A stretch of DNA of 64,000 nt from Polytrichum commune (taxonomy: Eukaryota; Streptophyta; Polytrichopsida; Polytrichales; Polytrichaceae): positions 21,780,527 through 21,844,526 of the forward strand of contig OX485808.1 in NCBI GenBank assembly GCA_950295325.1. The letters run 5' to 3'. Made by a program: the position numbers and the translations under genes. The notes beneath the pieces were generated by a model, which saw only the letters and a program-made list of their open reading frames with translations, did no database searches and was not told where the DNA came from. The first letter of the stretch is position 1. Each line of letters starts with the position of its first letter. Below are positions 12,700 through 25,255 of this stretch, in pieces.

Positions 12700-14030
12700 T
12701 CAAGATTGAAGTTTTCAATGCCCTTCAAACGCAATTCGGTCCTTCAAAATATACCTCTCTCAAAAAAACCCTTCAAAACGCAACCCCAAATTGAAAATGA
12801 AGACATCACTTAAAGTCCTCAATATAACATGCCCGCCACAAGAATCAACCAGCATAGGGCATTGTCACTACAAGAACAAGAGTTAGATGGTTGATTCTTA
12901 ATTCTTCACATTATATTGGAAACATGTACCATATAATTCATGCACAAGTTTAATATGAGTTTTGTATATCATTTCTATCTTCTTGGATTAACGCCTTGGA
13001 TCTGAACCAACCCTTCAACTAAAGAGCTGAAATTTGAGAGCCCTTCAAAATGAAAATCATATAAGAGCCTCAATCTTGAACACAGGCCCCAACCCATATC
13101 TGCCTTCCCCTACAAGTTCGTAGGAAGTACTTTAGCGTCCGCCCTTGGAAACACTAGGGTTTTGACCGATTTTGACCGATTATGCCCAAAAACCTTCCTC
13201 ACATTTCGGCCGATTATGCTCAAATTTCGGCCGTTCACTTGTGACGTGAGTTCTAACCTATGACCTGGATGCCAACTCATAGCACCATGCTCATCTCCTC
13301 AACTATAATAACTATAATAGAATTTATGTACGTTTCCCTTTTCGGACAAGCATGTGGCAGGCATGTTTTCCCCAAAAGCGAGATGTTCTGCATTTTTGCA
13401 GAGGCTTTATCTGCCCAAAAAATCTTCAATGCTTCCAAGGCACCTGTTCAGTGCATGGACTCACTTAAAGGCAGCACCGTACAGGAGTTGAAAGTCTTCA
13501 CCTTCTCATATGGTCCAATATAAGTTATTCCTTCTGCACTTGTTGAGTTGAAAAACTTGTCAGCATTATAAGTGATCGATGAGACCAATCACCACATTTG
13601 TGTGATTTTCTCCACTAAACCATAAAAAGAGAAAGTGGTCAAACGTGGTCAAAGCCGCTAAAATGTGTCATCTATTAGAAGAAAGTTAGCGGCTATGGCG
13701 GAGTGCATTCATAGACAAACGGATGAATAGCGGGAAATGTTAGAACAATGACGTGGTTAGTGTGTTACAACGAGCACATAGATGCGTCGTAGTCACATGA
13801 CCTATCAAATTTTGATTTTTTTCTCTTGCACACATTAAGAGGAGAAAAATATCAACTTTGTGTCCTCTTTCTTTACGTTTCACCTTACAATCGGAATTGT
13901 TCAAATGTTGACAGGTCATGTGATCGCGCGACACGACTCTGTGATCGGTTTAACTAGCGTGGGGTCAACTTAACAATCCCCTGAATGTTTAATCGAATTT
14001 GTTGCGTTTGTCCACAATACAACTTCTTAG
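12700..14030. other. Intergenic, no gene seen
   Basis: It contains a short family B-like piece near 13140-13200 (gaccgattatgcccaaaaac). Small open frames here have no recognisable protein character. Confidence 0.4.
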
Positions 14031-14035
14031 AGAAA

Positions 14036-14345
14036 GACCACCTATTGTGATTACAAGCCCCTGTGATGGGATATTGCTAGGTTTAGCCCACGAATTGGAG
14101 CCACACATCAAGCCTAACTACTATTGTATCATCGGTGGGGCTTGGAAAGCCCTCCTGGACTGGAATAGCTTGGGTATATCTCAGTCCAACTTTCAACTCC
14201 TTTATCAGAGAATTAACTATCAATAGCTCACAATCTTTGACCAAATGCAATCTTAGCATCAATTATTTTTTATGTAAAAGCCCTTTCTGTTGAGAGATAT
14301 TGATTTTGATCATGGGACCCACATTTTATGTATTACAACTCATAT
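14036..14345. repeat. Dispersed repeat family D, copy 1
   Basis: It matches 52362-52665 in the same orientation, sharing ctggaatagcttgggtatat, caatctttgac and ttttgatcatgg in the same order. Class unknown. Confidence 0.65.
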
Positions 14346-14349
14346 AGAG

Positions 14350-17300
14350 TGAACGTGTGAGACATACTATGAGACTACTTCCCTCTATATGAATGATTAT
14401 CCAATTTAGCACTCCTTTGTGTTGGCATTTCGTGTACAATGTGTGATCATGCTCTTAGCATGATTCGAGAGTCAAGTCTCTCTCCTGAACTCACTCAAAA
14501 ACAAATTAAAGATGAATATGATGAAAAATGCATCTAAATTGATACATGAGCTTCATCTTACAATTTGTCATATTATCTTGGGTCTTGCTAAAGTGATTCA
14601 TGTGGAAATCACCTCCCCTATTTTCCTCCAGCTCATTTTTAACACCTTATGCCCAAACACTTTCCAAGAAAACAACCGTCCAATTGTGTCACAAAATCTC
14701 TTTGAAATTTCATGCCATATGTCTTAAAATATAGATTTTCAAAGAGGATAAAGCTCAAAGGTCTTTTGAAGCTCTTTCAAAGATGCATGTGAGGCCTTTG
14801 ACTATGGTGTTCAAAGAAAATTTGGGAATTGGTCATTTGGTTGCCTCTAAAACTTTGAAGCATGTAAAACAAACAAATTGGTTGACTTTAAAGACATCAA
14901 GACTACATTTTTTCATTTAGCCATGTTTAATGTTACCCGGTATGATGGTCCTTCCAATTATTGTGGGGAGTCCCTAGAGTCAGCCAACCGTCCTAAAATT
15001 TATACCTAAGGTGCTTCTTGTTTTGGATTTAATACCCAAATAAATAAATTAATCACAATGCATTCATGCTAGACTTCCCAAGGATTCAAAGCACAATCTA
15101 TCAATTATGAAAGCAAGGACTTATCATTAGAATACTCACTTCCCAATGTTTAATATGAAAATGTACACATATATGTTTAATGTGCCAAAATTTGGAATAT
15201 CTAGATATTAGAAATAAGATGTTGAACATTTTTGTTCAAGATTTTTTTCCCCCTCCGACGACAAATAATTGAACCAAGAAGCACCTTATGGTATACGGAC
15301 ATTGAGAGGTTCAGTAAATTGTTTAGGAAATGAACATGGGCGCTCCACTTATGGTTATGAGAGATAATAGTCTAAAGGTAAAGTGTCCACCTTGGAACAA
15401 ATATAGTGTTCCTTGAGAATTTTGTCACCGTACTCAGGCCCTACTCAAGTTATCCTTTTCATTTTGATATGGTTGACAAATCCCAAAACAAAGTGCAACA
15501 AACCATGAGATGTGATCAAATTTTTAATAGTTGGCTTTGGATCAATTTCTTGCAAGGGGGGGGGGGGGGAGGGGTCCATAATTTATGTGTGTCCACAAAT
15601 GATGTTTGAGATAGACGTGTAATTTCCATTCACCAACCTCTCCCCATGTCCGTGTGTGCATGGGAAGTGCAAAGGTGGCTTGGTTTACTACCTATTTTCA
15701 ATAGGTCAAAGAAGGGGGGGGGGGGGGGTTGAGAAGCTAATCTAAGAAGACCGGGACTTGTTTCTCATTGAGTTTACATTATTAAGGATGACAAATGTTG
15801 TCCTTCACAATGAACCTCTCCTTCCATGATCGTGCACACCCACACACTTTGTTTGTGGGGGGGGGGGGGGGGGCTCCACCCTCCAACACGTGAAAAAATT
15901 CATCCAAGGATTTGCCAAGTACTACAATATCATAAGTGCCCTTTTAAGAAGAGTCCCCACTTAACCCCTAAGTGCCCGAGCAACCATATATGGTTGACCA
16001 AAAATTTCGGCTCGTTTGTGTGTGGGCAAGTAAATTCCTTTGACCGCATAAATTTTTTCGGCGGGCAGTATGGAAGGGCAACTTTTGGATTGAGGCATTT
16101 TTGACCAAAAAGAGTAAATATTCAATTTTAGATAGGGTCGCAAAGGCATAGATGTCCGTGATGTAGGGAATGGGTGGAGAAAGTGCTTTACTATTTCCTC
16201 AATGTTTAAGCTAATTGGACTATTGTATTTGTTTTTGACATCCAAAGAGTTCTCATTATTCATTTCTTTTGAAAAGTGTCGTAGTGGAAAGAGTAAAAAA
16301 ATTCCGTATTTTTTACCGTCGAATATTAGTATTCAATTACCAATGTGAAGTAATTTGCAATATCAAATCGTCAAGTGTTAAAATAAAGAAAATGCATTTC
16401 AAGAATTGCAAGGAGGATTGCGAAATGATTGGGATAGCTCTATATGCATACATAGGGTCTTTGGAATCACATTTTCGTATTCTTTCACATGTTGGAGTTG
16501 TTCGTGTCACCTCAAACTCCTAAAAACACTTATGAGCAAATCATACCAACATTGTGGGGAGGGGCGGCATACAAAAAAAAGAATGTATACATTTCCCTTG
16601 TTTGAATCTCACAACTCTTATGCAATCTCGGTCTCAAAATTGGTATGCATACTAATAAACAAGTTCTTTAAACATCTATACGGTTAGATTTTGGATAAAA
16701 GACAAATTCCTCCATTGGGGATTGTATTAAAGCCATGCACATATTTCTTAGGAAAAGTGCATTCCGAAAGGCTTGGGCACTTAGGGGTTAAGGCCCTTAA
16801 ACCCTATAACCTACAAGATAACATTTTAAATAGAACACATACAAATTTCAAAACTATCTTCTTCACTACATGCCTTCAATGCTTGGCGTGTAGATATTAT
16901 CACAACTGTAGGGAGAGAGGGAATCATTGCATACGAGCACACCTCTCATTAATCCATCATGAAGGCTCTAAAGTTAACCATACCACATTTGCTAGGTCAT
17001 ATTGACATATGAACACGGCCTTCATCCAGGGGCAGCCAAAGAAACCTTTGAGTTTTTTTTGTTTTTTGTTTTTTTTTTGTTTTTTGGTTTCATGACCATT
17101 TCGGTCATTGCACAAATTTTAGAAAGTTGAAAAATTTGCCATAATAACTAATGTGGATGACAAATGAGCAACTCCCGAAAATTTGGGTCTGTTTGAGCAA
17201 ATTTAGATGAAGTCCGTCACCCTCAAAGCTGGAGGGGCCACATGAGGTCATTTTGGTAAGATTTTCCTTTTTTCATGGAGCAAGCAACAATGCACTAAGT

Positions 17301-18280
17301 ATTTTCCAAATCCATCTCGTCAAGTTGTGCACACATGTCACCTTGTCCTAAGGAAGAAAAAAACCCCATCCAAATTTGGCAACATTTGTGAAAGATATTA
17401 GCTCTTGCATTTGAGCAACACATAGAACCCTCCCCCAAAACAAGCAATGCCAACCTAACAAAAAATCCTACATGCTTGGAGTATGAGGTTTTAACATGTT
17501 ATTTTGGCCCACATGGTAGTGGGCACCACTCTACACCAATCCACGTAGATTGCCACCTAGTGGGTCGCAAACCCAGTAGAAATATTAGGTGGCGACCCAT
17601 TTTGGGTTGCTTGAGTGTTTAAGGGTTAAAAGCATCCAAGTACATGTGGAGGGTTCATTGTAATCCTAGATTGTTGGACGGACCAATGAAAGGGGAGTAA
17701 TTTGAACCATCATTGTCCTTGCTTCTTCATTACCAATCACATATTTGTTGAAATGCATCTATTATTTATGTGTAATTTTACTGAAAATAAAAATTATTAC
17801 CAACACACAAAACATGAAATTGTGCCCCCAAAGTGAGGATTACAACATAATCTCATAGGTCTAACCATGATAAGGTGTACCACTAAGGATTAAATGCATA
17901 CATTTGATAAAGATTCATGTTTGAGGTAATATTACTAATTAAAATTACAAACCATCAATCAAATGTGATGACATTGTTTTATAATTATGCTAACTCTTGA
18001 TGATAAACCCATGTAAAGTTCAAAATTAAAGCATGATAAAGAAGTGTCAAAGGTGACATGTGACATAATTTTGGTACACCTTATTATGGTTGGCCCCCCA
18101 TCCCATGCCCTCTTTCTTTCCAATGCATAACATGATTTCTCGTATGAGCAAAAAAAAAACCGTCACATGTGTAATAGTGTCACTTACCCTATTCTGAGAC
18201 GTATTCTAAGTTACACTAATGACCAACAATTTCATCATCGGTACTGTCACCTCATGACAGTTGGCGTTCAAGTGCACTTA
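14350..18280. other. Intergenic, no gene seen; G-runs and T/G-run
   Basis: G homopolymers lie at 15556-15569 (14), 15714-15728 (15) and 15857-15873 (17). A 22-bp inverted repeat (cttaacccctaagtgcccga) lies near 15959 and 16771-16792. A T-rich run with interspersed G lies at 17046-17088. No supported coding sequence. Confidence 0.4.
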
Positions 18281-18284
18281 CTAA

Positions 18285-18475
18285 TATCTTGGCACGAGTA
18301 TGTTCACGACAATCATGTTATGAGATGTACGCCTCTTGCCTACAAGTTGACTACAGTGTACACAAATGACACTTGGCATTAGTATGCTCAAGAATATCTT
18401 CCTCTTGCATACTAAGTGGTGAACACATGAAACTTGCAATTGGTATGCTCAATAACGTCTTCCCCTTGCATACGA
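18285..18475. repeat. Degenerate tandem repeat, unit about 75 bp, three copies
   Basis: The pattern of a gtatg string, then c-t-c-t-tgc-ta-c, then a cacaaatgacacttggcatt-like segment recurs about three times. Copies are diverged and have no coding value. Confidence 0.5.
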
Positions 18476-18479
18476 AAAC

Positions 18480-20196
18480 ACAAAACTATCATCTCAAGTA
18501 TCTCAATGTGCTACATTAAATGTCATAATATAAATAAAAATTTCACTAACAAAAGTTAGTACCACGTTAGTACCTATGGTGACAAATATTATCATATTGA
18601 GAATCGTGTGTAACTACAGTAACTCCTACTAGATCTCCTCTTCTTTGATGGCTAGAGCTTCTTGGTGTCTATGTAGACGTATCCATCGGTGTTATCGCAA
18701 TGAACTAGTATTCAATCAACTTGAACATCTCAACGTTCTAATTAATCAAACTATAATTGATATTAGAGAACCTGAATTCAATTAGAAAAAGTCTATTCAA
18801 ATTTAATCGAGATGTTGTAACCTCTAGCTAGGATGCTCATCATCTTTACTCGGATAATGCCTTCATCCACAAATCAAAGGTGGTTTCACCTCGACCCCAC
18901 AAATTTAAAGGCCGAGCTATTCATTGGTCTGCCAGACGACGAGCTTGAGTATACAGGAAGATCATCCGGGAAGGACATTCAGTACAGAAGCTACTCCTAC
19001 CCACCTTTGGAGAAGTGGCCAGTGGCCACGGGTCAGGGCATGTTTGACCGAAACCTGATTCACACCTTGCCAGCTCTCAAATTTCAATCAAGTAGTAAAC
19101 TTTAATGGCTTCAACTGTCGATCGAGTCGGAGGAATCATGATGATCTCGATTCTCGATCAACTCGAGCTCGACTGACTTTCTTTTTGAGACGAGGAAGTT
19201 GCGCACCCTCACACAAATTTACAGGTCACATTAACAAGTATATATGAGTTAGAACATAATTGCGATGAGTACCTATGCTGACTCCGCACTACCAAAGCCT
19301 GGGTGCAAACTCTCGAGTCCCAGTCCAAGCAGATTTTTGCAGAGTCATCCTGGAGACTATCGCGAAGCCCTCACACATTGGTATACTAGACCACACTGAA
19401 AACTACTATGTTATATGATGTAGTAAATTAGCAGCTAGGCTGACTGGGAAGAAGCAGGGTTTGGGTGTCACTAAGTTGATTAGCTGTAAACTACGTCTTG
19501 CTCGTCTTGTTTTTGTAATATGAAGTGATGGTGTGTTGTGGCCACCAAGATTGCATTTGCAGCGATTTCCCAAACGCCCTGCAGAGATCACCATCAAGGA
19601 TGATACTTTGCCCTTGCACAATATTTTAGATCACTGCGTAATAATATAGTGTGTGGCGCAGGAGGAGCAGCAGCTAGTACAGCAGCTAGGTCGTGGACTC
19701 CAAAGAAGATGGGGTGTCAGCACTAGCTGTGAAGTACTACTCCCTTCACTCGTGGGTCGTGGACTCACATGTGTGTCCGATCGAGCTGCCAAGACCATCA
19801 CATTTGCAATTGCGTAATTTGCCATTGTGTACTCTGGGGTTAAGATTTGCATTTGCAAACGCAGCGGTTTAGGCTTTAGACGTGTTTCAAGCCTGAGCTG
19901 GGAGATTGCATTTTGCTTGATCACATTGTGCACTCGCGAGTCCATGTGATCCGATAACCCAAGGTCGAGGTTTGTGTTTGGCAAAAATTGTGTAGTTGAA
20001 CTCACATGTCCCAGATTGGCACGTAGTATGTGCCATCACATTGTTCCATGCGTCGTGAACTCACCTGTCCGAGGACCAAGCCCATGAAAGTAAACACTGT
20101 ATACTAGCATTTGCAATCTTGTTCTTGGGAACTCGTGAAATCGCGAGTTGAGTCCGACAAGCTCGAGCTTGAGATTACTAGTGTCGTTTGGCAACA
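18480..20196. other. Upstream region of the NFD4-like gene
   Basis: No coding sequence is supported. An open frame at 18833-19105 is unrecognised. From about 19400 the DNA is less AT-rich and probably includes promoter and 5' UTR, but I see no clear TATA box or start site. Confidence 0.35.
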
Positions 20197-22029
20197 ATGG
20201 TGGGAAAGCATGTTCCGGAGGGCGGGATTTTGGCTGTAACCACGCGGGTGGTGACGGGGAGGTGGTTCATTATAGCGGTGTGCATCATGGTGAACATCTC
20301 GAGTGCGGGTGCATACAGCTGGAGTGTCTACTCGCAGAAGCTAAAGACTGTGCTCAACATCGACCAGGAGACTCTGAATGTGGTCGCGGCCTTCAAGGAC
20401 CTGGGCGTGAACTTGGGCATCTTCGCAGGCCTCCTCTTTGATTACTGGTCACCTGCAGGCGTGCTCTTAATAGGCACGGCGATGACCGTAACGGGCTACT
20501 TGTGCGCGTGGCTCGCGGTGACGCGAAGAATCACCCCGTCTGTGTGGCAAATGTGTCTCTTCCTCTTCATCGGGAACAACTCGCAACCGATGTTCAACAC
20601 GGTCGTGATGGTGCAATCCGTGAAACTCTTCCCCGCCAACACGGGCGTGACCATCAGCCTGCTCAAAGGGTATATCGGGATCAGTGGGGCTATTCTCATC
20701 CAAGTCTACCAAGCCATTGAGGGGTCCAAGAACCCGGAGGCATTCTTGTTGCTCATGGTTTGGTTGCCCGCCGCGGTTGCTTTGCTCTCCGTACCTGTGA
20801 TCAGCCGCACATTGACACCGTTCCGTGGCCTCCCGGATGTGAAATACTTTTACTGGTTCCTGGCGCTAGGGTTTGGGCTGGCCTTCTACTTGATGGGGGT
20901 CAGGGTGGCGCAGAACTTGACAAATGTGAGCTTAGTTGGGGAGAGGGTGATTGGAGTGGTCTTGCTCATCCTCTTGGTGGTTCCATGCTTGATTGTCACT
21001 TATGCAGCTGAGATTTATGGCAAGAGAAGTGCAGATGAAGAAGTAAGAGGTCCAGGCCATGGTGTACTGCCTGACGTAGAATCCGCCGATGGCAAACTAG
21101 AGGGTAAAGAGGACCAACTCACAAACAAAGATGGATTTGAGCCTCAATTGGCAAAAGATTCAGAGAAGCTGGATGCTACTGCTGCAAGTGAAGTAGGGTT
21201 AACTCATGATCATCCTGGAGCTCACGCAATAGCCGCTGCCGAGAAGCAACCTGTGGGTGATTATGATGATGTTGGTAAGAAGGTCAATCCAAGGAGAGGG
21301 GAAGACCACACCATTCTGCAAGCATGTGGGAGCTTGGATTTGTGGCTTCTCTTTATTGCAGTCATCTTCGGGATTGGTGCCGGGCTCACGGCATCCGACA
21401 ACATGGGCCAGCTAGGGCTGTCTTTAGGTTACAACGCCACCAAGGTGAACACGTTTGTGTCCCTTCTGAGCATTTGGAATGCTATCGGCCGGTGGGTAGG
21501 GGGGTTCCTCTCTGAAATTCTTTTGCAAAAGTATGGGTTCGCGAGGACCCAATTCCACACTGTCAGTCTCCTGGTGATGTCGTTTGCATTTATGCTGATT
21601 GCGGTGAACGTGCCTGGATGCCTTTACTACGGGTCCATACTCCTGGGCCTTTCGTTCGGAACCCAATACTCCGTCACCACCACCATAGTAGCAGACGTGT
21701 ATGGTCTCAAGTTTTTTGCAACTCTCTACAATGTGCTCGGGATTGCGACCATCGGGGGTTATTACATGTTGTCAGTTCCGGTCGCGGGGCGGTTCTATGA
21801 TAATGAAGCCAAGAGGCAGTTGGGCAGCAAATATACAGGGAGCACTACCAGCTTAGTGTGCCATGGAGCCGTTTGTTATCGGCGCACATTCTTCATCTTG
21901 ATGGGGGTTACCATTGGTGCTGCGATGTTTGCTGCAATCCTTTGGTACAGGACTCGGAACCTGTACAAAAGGATCCAATCCAAACACCAACAGTCGAAGA
22001 TTGATGAGTGTGCCAAAGCATCCCAATAG
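20197..22029 (+). CDS. Nodulin-like / NFD4-type major facilitator transporter
   Basis: One uninterrupted frame of 610 codons. I start at the ATG at 20197 (context aacaATGG); the frame is open a few codons upstream but with no ATG. The N-terminal half (about residues 20-270) is the Nodulin-like domain with about six to eight membrane segments, and QKLKTVLNIDQ and FGTQYSVTTTI-type MFS features are present. A charged hydrophilic loop of about 95 residues (275-370) follows, then a second membrane half beginning ILQACGSLDLWLLF with the family signature GLTASDNMGQLGLSLGY. Length near 600 is normal for the family. The substrate is unknown, and members are inferred to be membrane transporters. The last 60 codons and 3' UTR are duplicated downstream. 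A rearranged paralogue lies at 27075-27980. Confidence 0.93.
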   Translation: MVGKHVPEGGILAVTTRVVTGRWFIIAVCIMVNISSAGAYSWSVYSQKLKTVLNIDQETLNVVAAFKDLGVNLGIFAGLLFDYWSPAGVLLIGTAMTVTGYLCAWLAVTRRITPSVWQMCLFLFIGNNSQPMFNTVVMVQSVKLFPANTGVTISLLKGYIGISGAILIQVYQAIEGSKNPEAFLLLMVWLPAAVALLSVPVISRTLTPFRGLPDVKYFYWFLALGFGLAFYLMGVRVAQNLTNVSLVGERVIGVVLLILLVVPCLIVTYAAEIYGKRSADEEVRGPGHGVLPDVESADGKLEGKEDQLTNKDGFEPQLAKDSEKLDATAASEVGLTHDHPGAHAIAAAEKQPVGDYDDVGKKVNPRRGEDHTILQACGSLDLWLLFIAVIFGIGAGLTASDNMGQLGLSLGYNATKVNTFVSLLSIWNAIGRWVGGFLSEILLQKYGFARTQFHTVSLLVMSFAFMLIAVNVPGCLYYGSILLGLSFGTQYSVTTTIVADVYGLKFFATLYNVLGIATIGGYYMLSVPVAGRFYDNEAKRQLGSKYTGSTTSLVCHGAVCYRRTFFILMGVTIGAAMFAAILWYRTRNLYKRIQSKHQQSKIDECAKASQ

Positions 22030-22094
22030 GCCACAATGTAGACATATTTCTCAAATTATTTACGCAAAGAGTACATAGGGGTAGAGTTTGACAA

Positions 22095-22640
22095 TTGAGT
22101 AGTGAACATGCAGTGAAGCACTACCAGCTTAATGTGTCAATATGGAGCCTCTTGTTTTCAGCGCACATTCTTCATCTTGATGGGGATCACCATTGGTGCT
22201 GCCATGCGTGCTGCATTCCTTTAGTACAAGACTTGGAAACTTTACAAATTAGAGATTCAAGGCAAGTAACAGCAGTCGAAGATTGATTAGTGTGGAAAAC
22301 TGTACTCCCAATAGGTCACAAAGTAGGCATATTTCCCAATAGAGGCAAATTTCAGGCCAAGAGTATATAGGGTTAGAGCGCTGCAGTTGGGCAGTGCTTA
22401 TACAGGAACCACTATCAGTCTAGTGTGCCATGGAGCCTCTTTGTTTCTGGCGCCCATTCTTCATCTTGATGGGGGGTACCATCGATACGGCCATGTTTGC
22501 TGAGAACATCCGACTTTTGGTACCGGGCTCGGAAACTGTAGAAATTAGAAATTCAAATCAACTAACAACAGTGGAAGATTATTGAGTGTGCCATAATGCA
22601 GGCATAATTCCCAAGACATACTCATATTGCAGGCCGGGGA
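22095..22640 (+). pseudogene. Two tandem decayed copies of the NFD4-like gene 3' end
   Basis: The segment carrying gcgcacattcttcatcttga and the C-terminal codons recurs at about 22110-22310 and 22395-22605. The landmark agtcgaagattgatgagtg sits at about 21995 in the gene and recurs near 22275 and 22573, giving spacings of about 280 and 298 bp. Both copies carry stops and small indels and include 3' UTR sequence, so they come from local tandem duplication rather than retrocopying. Confidence 0.85.
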
Positions 22641-22659
22641 GCAGTGATCGGGGAGCAGT

Positions 22660-22879
22660 GATCGGGGAGATTTTTGGGCATAATCGGTTGAGATCCTAGT
22701 GTTTGCAAGTCCAACCGGTTACATGTTGACGTCCTTCGGTTTTTCTCTATAATTATTTGAGGTATATTCCATAAATTCCTCTACAGTGATCGGTAATTCT
22801 CCTTAGGTCTTGAACTTCAACCGGTTATTTCTCAAACTCAACCGCTTCATCTGTAACTAACTTCCGGTTCTCCCCGATC
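22660..22879 (+). mobile_element. MITE family B (220 bp), copy with intact ends
   Basis: It begins gatcggggaga and ends with the perfect inverse tctccccgatc. Internal landmarks are gatcctagtgtttgcaagtc and ttatttctcaaactcaac. Related copies lie at 35563-35832, 51571-51783 (inverted), 12030-12205 (truncated) and around the solo LTR at 10583-11490. Superfamily not assigned. Confidence 0.7.
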
Positions 22880-23573
22880 ATAGCCGGGGAGAGCAGACAA
22901 GGGTAGAGTGCTGCAGAGGGGGCTCCATCTCTCTCTCTTTGCCTTTACTTTGTTGGGCTTGTGACTTACCATCCAAACGGCCATCAATTTGAGACGGCCC
23001 CATCTTGTTTTAAGGTTCTCGTAGGGAATCTTAAGGATTGTCCAGACCTAGGCCTCCTGATTGCATTTTCTAGAGTAAATAAAAACGACCAGGTAGAAGG
23101 TGACCAGTAAGGGGGTAGTGTGTAATTGAAATGTTGCAGGAGACGACAATTTTAACCCAAGGCAGACAGAGAGGAATTGGGTCCCCTCTGCAGCAGTTAT
23201 CCCAATATATAGTTAATCCATACAAGATCATCAACATTAACACTTACTTGCTTCAGAGGAACATATGCAGCTCACCTACATTCGAAACGAGAGAGGCAGT
23301 ATTAACACAAAAGGACCTGAAAGTATAAGGTTGCACATTTTCATTGCAGTTCTCAAGACTGGTATTGCCAGGAATTATGTTCAGCAACTTTTTCCGAAAC
23401 ATCAAGTCATCTGCAACTTGATATTATTCAGACTAATTAACAAGACTGCAGTGTGCACGTCTTGCATTTTATTTGAGGTGTGAACAAGCACAGAAGAATA
23501 TATATTTTGAAGGACCAACACAGTTGCTAGGAGCAAGCTTAACATACAGATATTTAATTTAGACTCCATAGAC

Positions 23574-24068
23574 ATGCTTGTAAATATAAGCCCAGTGGTG
23601 ATTTCTTTTGTAAGCCTATATGCTAGATTATTTGCAATAAATGCTGTGGAACACAATGGGCCACTCACTGCATCCTTGTTTCAAGCTCTTTGCAGTATAC
23701 GGAATTTGGTCCTGAAGTCACTGAGGCCTAGTGCTCAAGATCTCCTTTTCGACCTTGATGACACTTCCAGATGTACACTTTCTCTATTTCTGAGCTACAA
23801 AAGTTCAATATTTAACAATATTATCTGTGTGTTCTCTGCCTGCAGAACTGAGTTTCAGAGTAGAAAGGATTTCATGGTACAAGCTCAAATGCCTTACAAG
23901 ACGCATAAGTTAGTTGAGAGGTCCACTGACAAGACTAATGCAGTCGCGGGTTAATATGTGGTTAGAATTCCCATGAATTTTACAAGCCAAATTGAAGGAG
24001 CTTTGGTATCATATGATTTGTCCCATGAGCATGTCGATTTTTCTCAGATGTACTTTCCTGCAATTGAA
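23574..24068 (+). pseudogene. Exon-like segments of an unrecognised gene, paralogous to 4525-4606
   Basis: About 23700-23770 reads NLVLKSLRPSAQDLLFDLDD, matching the exon at 4525-4606 (LESLRASAEDLL), with GT donors at equivalent places. Farther on, about 23955-24068 reads NFTSQIEGALVSYDLSHE in an open frame ending near a GTAGGG donor. Shared short strings near 24146-24166 and 5855-5871 extend the parallel between the two loci. I could not build a full model and do not recognise the protein. Confidence 0.3.
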
Positions 24069-24069
24069 A

Positions 24070-25250
24070 GGGTAGGGGATCAAGAGATAAAATGTCTAAA
24101 TTGTTCAGCTTTGAGTTTCTCAGCACTTTAGTTGTCCAGAATGGAATTGCCGACCAGGTTGTTTAAACAGGTTCCATGATTTGCATCATGAATTGAGGCA
24201 TGACACCATAATGTTCACATGCATGCAGCCAATGTGATTTGAACATTTGCGAGTGCACATGAGGAGCAATGACAGGATGATTTTCTGAACGGAGGAATTC
24301 TTCAGTGAAAATATTGCTTGATTTAGATAAGAATTGTTACCTCAGGATTATTACAATGATTGAATTGGAAGGTTTATACTGTTCGGAACAATGAAAATTG
24401 TCAAGAAGCAACTGGTACCTGAAGGTCTAACCTGGTGAACAAGCAGCTAGTCATAATAGAACTCTATTGCAGGGATAAATTGAGGAAAGGGAATGGATGA
24501 GGAACCTTTATGACTCGTGACTGCATTGACTGAATGGACATTTTGAAGTCTAAACTGGTCATGACTGCAATCGATGGGAAAATCCGGCATCTCATTACAG
24601 ATGAGCCAGTTCAGTACTCTAAATTGCTGAACTATTTCATTAAACAATACAATTTCATGTAAACAGTACAAGAATTAACTGAAGCAATGCAATGAGGGCC
24701 GGTTTAAACCATGGACCAGAGTTCAGGGAGTTCTGTAGAGAAAACAGATAATTTCCTAGCTTCTAGGAGGTGGCTCCCATTTTCAAATTTTACCCGGAAG
24801 TGGGCCTAGAGAGGGAAAATTTTATCGGTTGATATGTAATGTATTTAGGCAATTAGTCGGATTTTTTTCCTTTCATTTATCTAGTTTCCTAAATGTCTAA
24901 AATGGGGCCGGTTGTGTATTTTGGTGGTGGATGTTTATATATTCCCTCCCCATTTTTTTTCCATTTAAGTTTCGTTGTCATTCATTCCCCCCCTTTTTTT
25001 TTCAAGTGTTCAGGGTTAAAGAATGTTGGTATTCACTTTTTTCTTTTTGGTCTAAATAATATCCTTAGCGGGAGTTGAACTTGGCAAAGCCCCTACCATC
25101 TTAGGGCCAAGGATGTAGCCTTCGGAAAATACAAGATCCACAAAGTGTCCAAGTATTTTTCTGGAGGCTGGTTAGTATTGAAAGTCACGAAATCTGCGTA
25201 CCATTGCCGTTAGTATCAACTGCCCCAAATCAACAAGACACATCACTCAC
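24070..25250. other. Intergenic, no gene seen
   Basis: Possible further decayed exons at 24140-24300. The rest is AT-rich with T-runs near 24950-25000. Confidence 0.35.
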
Positions 25251-25255
25251 ATTCA

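Noticed and set aside
20188-20196. Start of the NFD4-like gene three codons earlier
   Set aside because: That codon is TTG. The ATG at 20197 has a good context.
20467-20712. Minus-strand ORFs inside the NFD4-like gene
   Set aside because: Shadow frames opposite a well-supported transporter gene.
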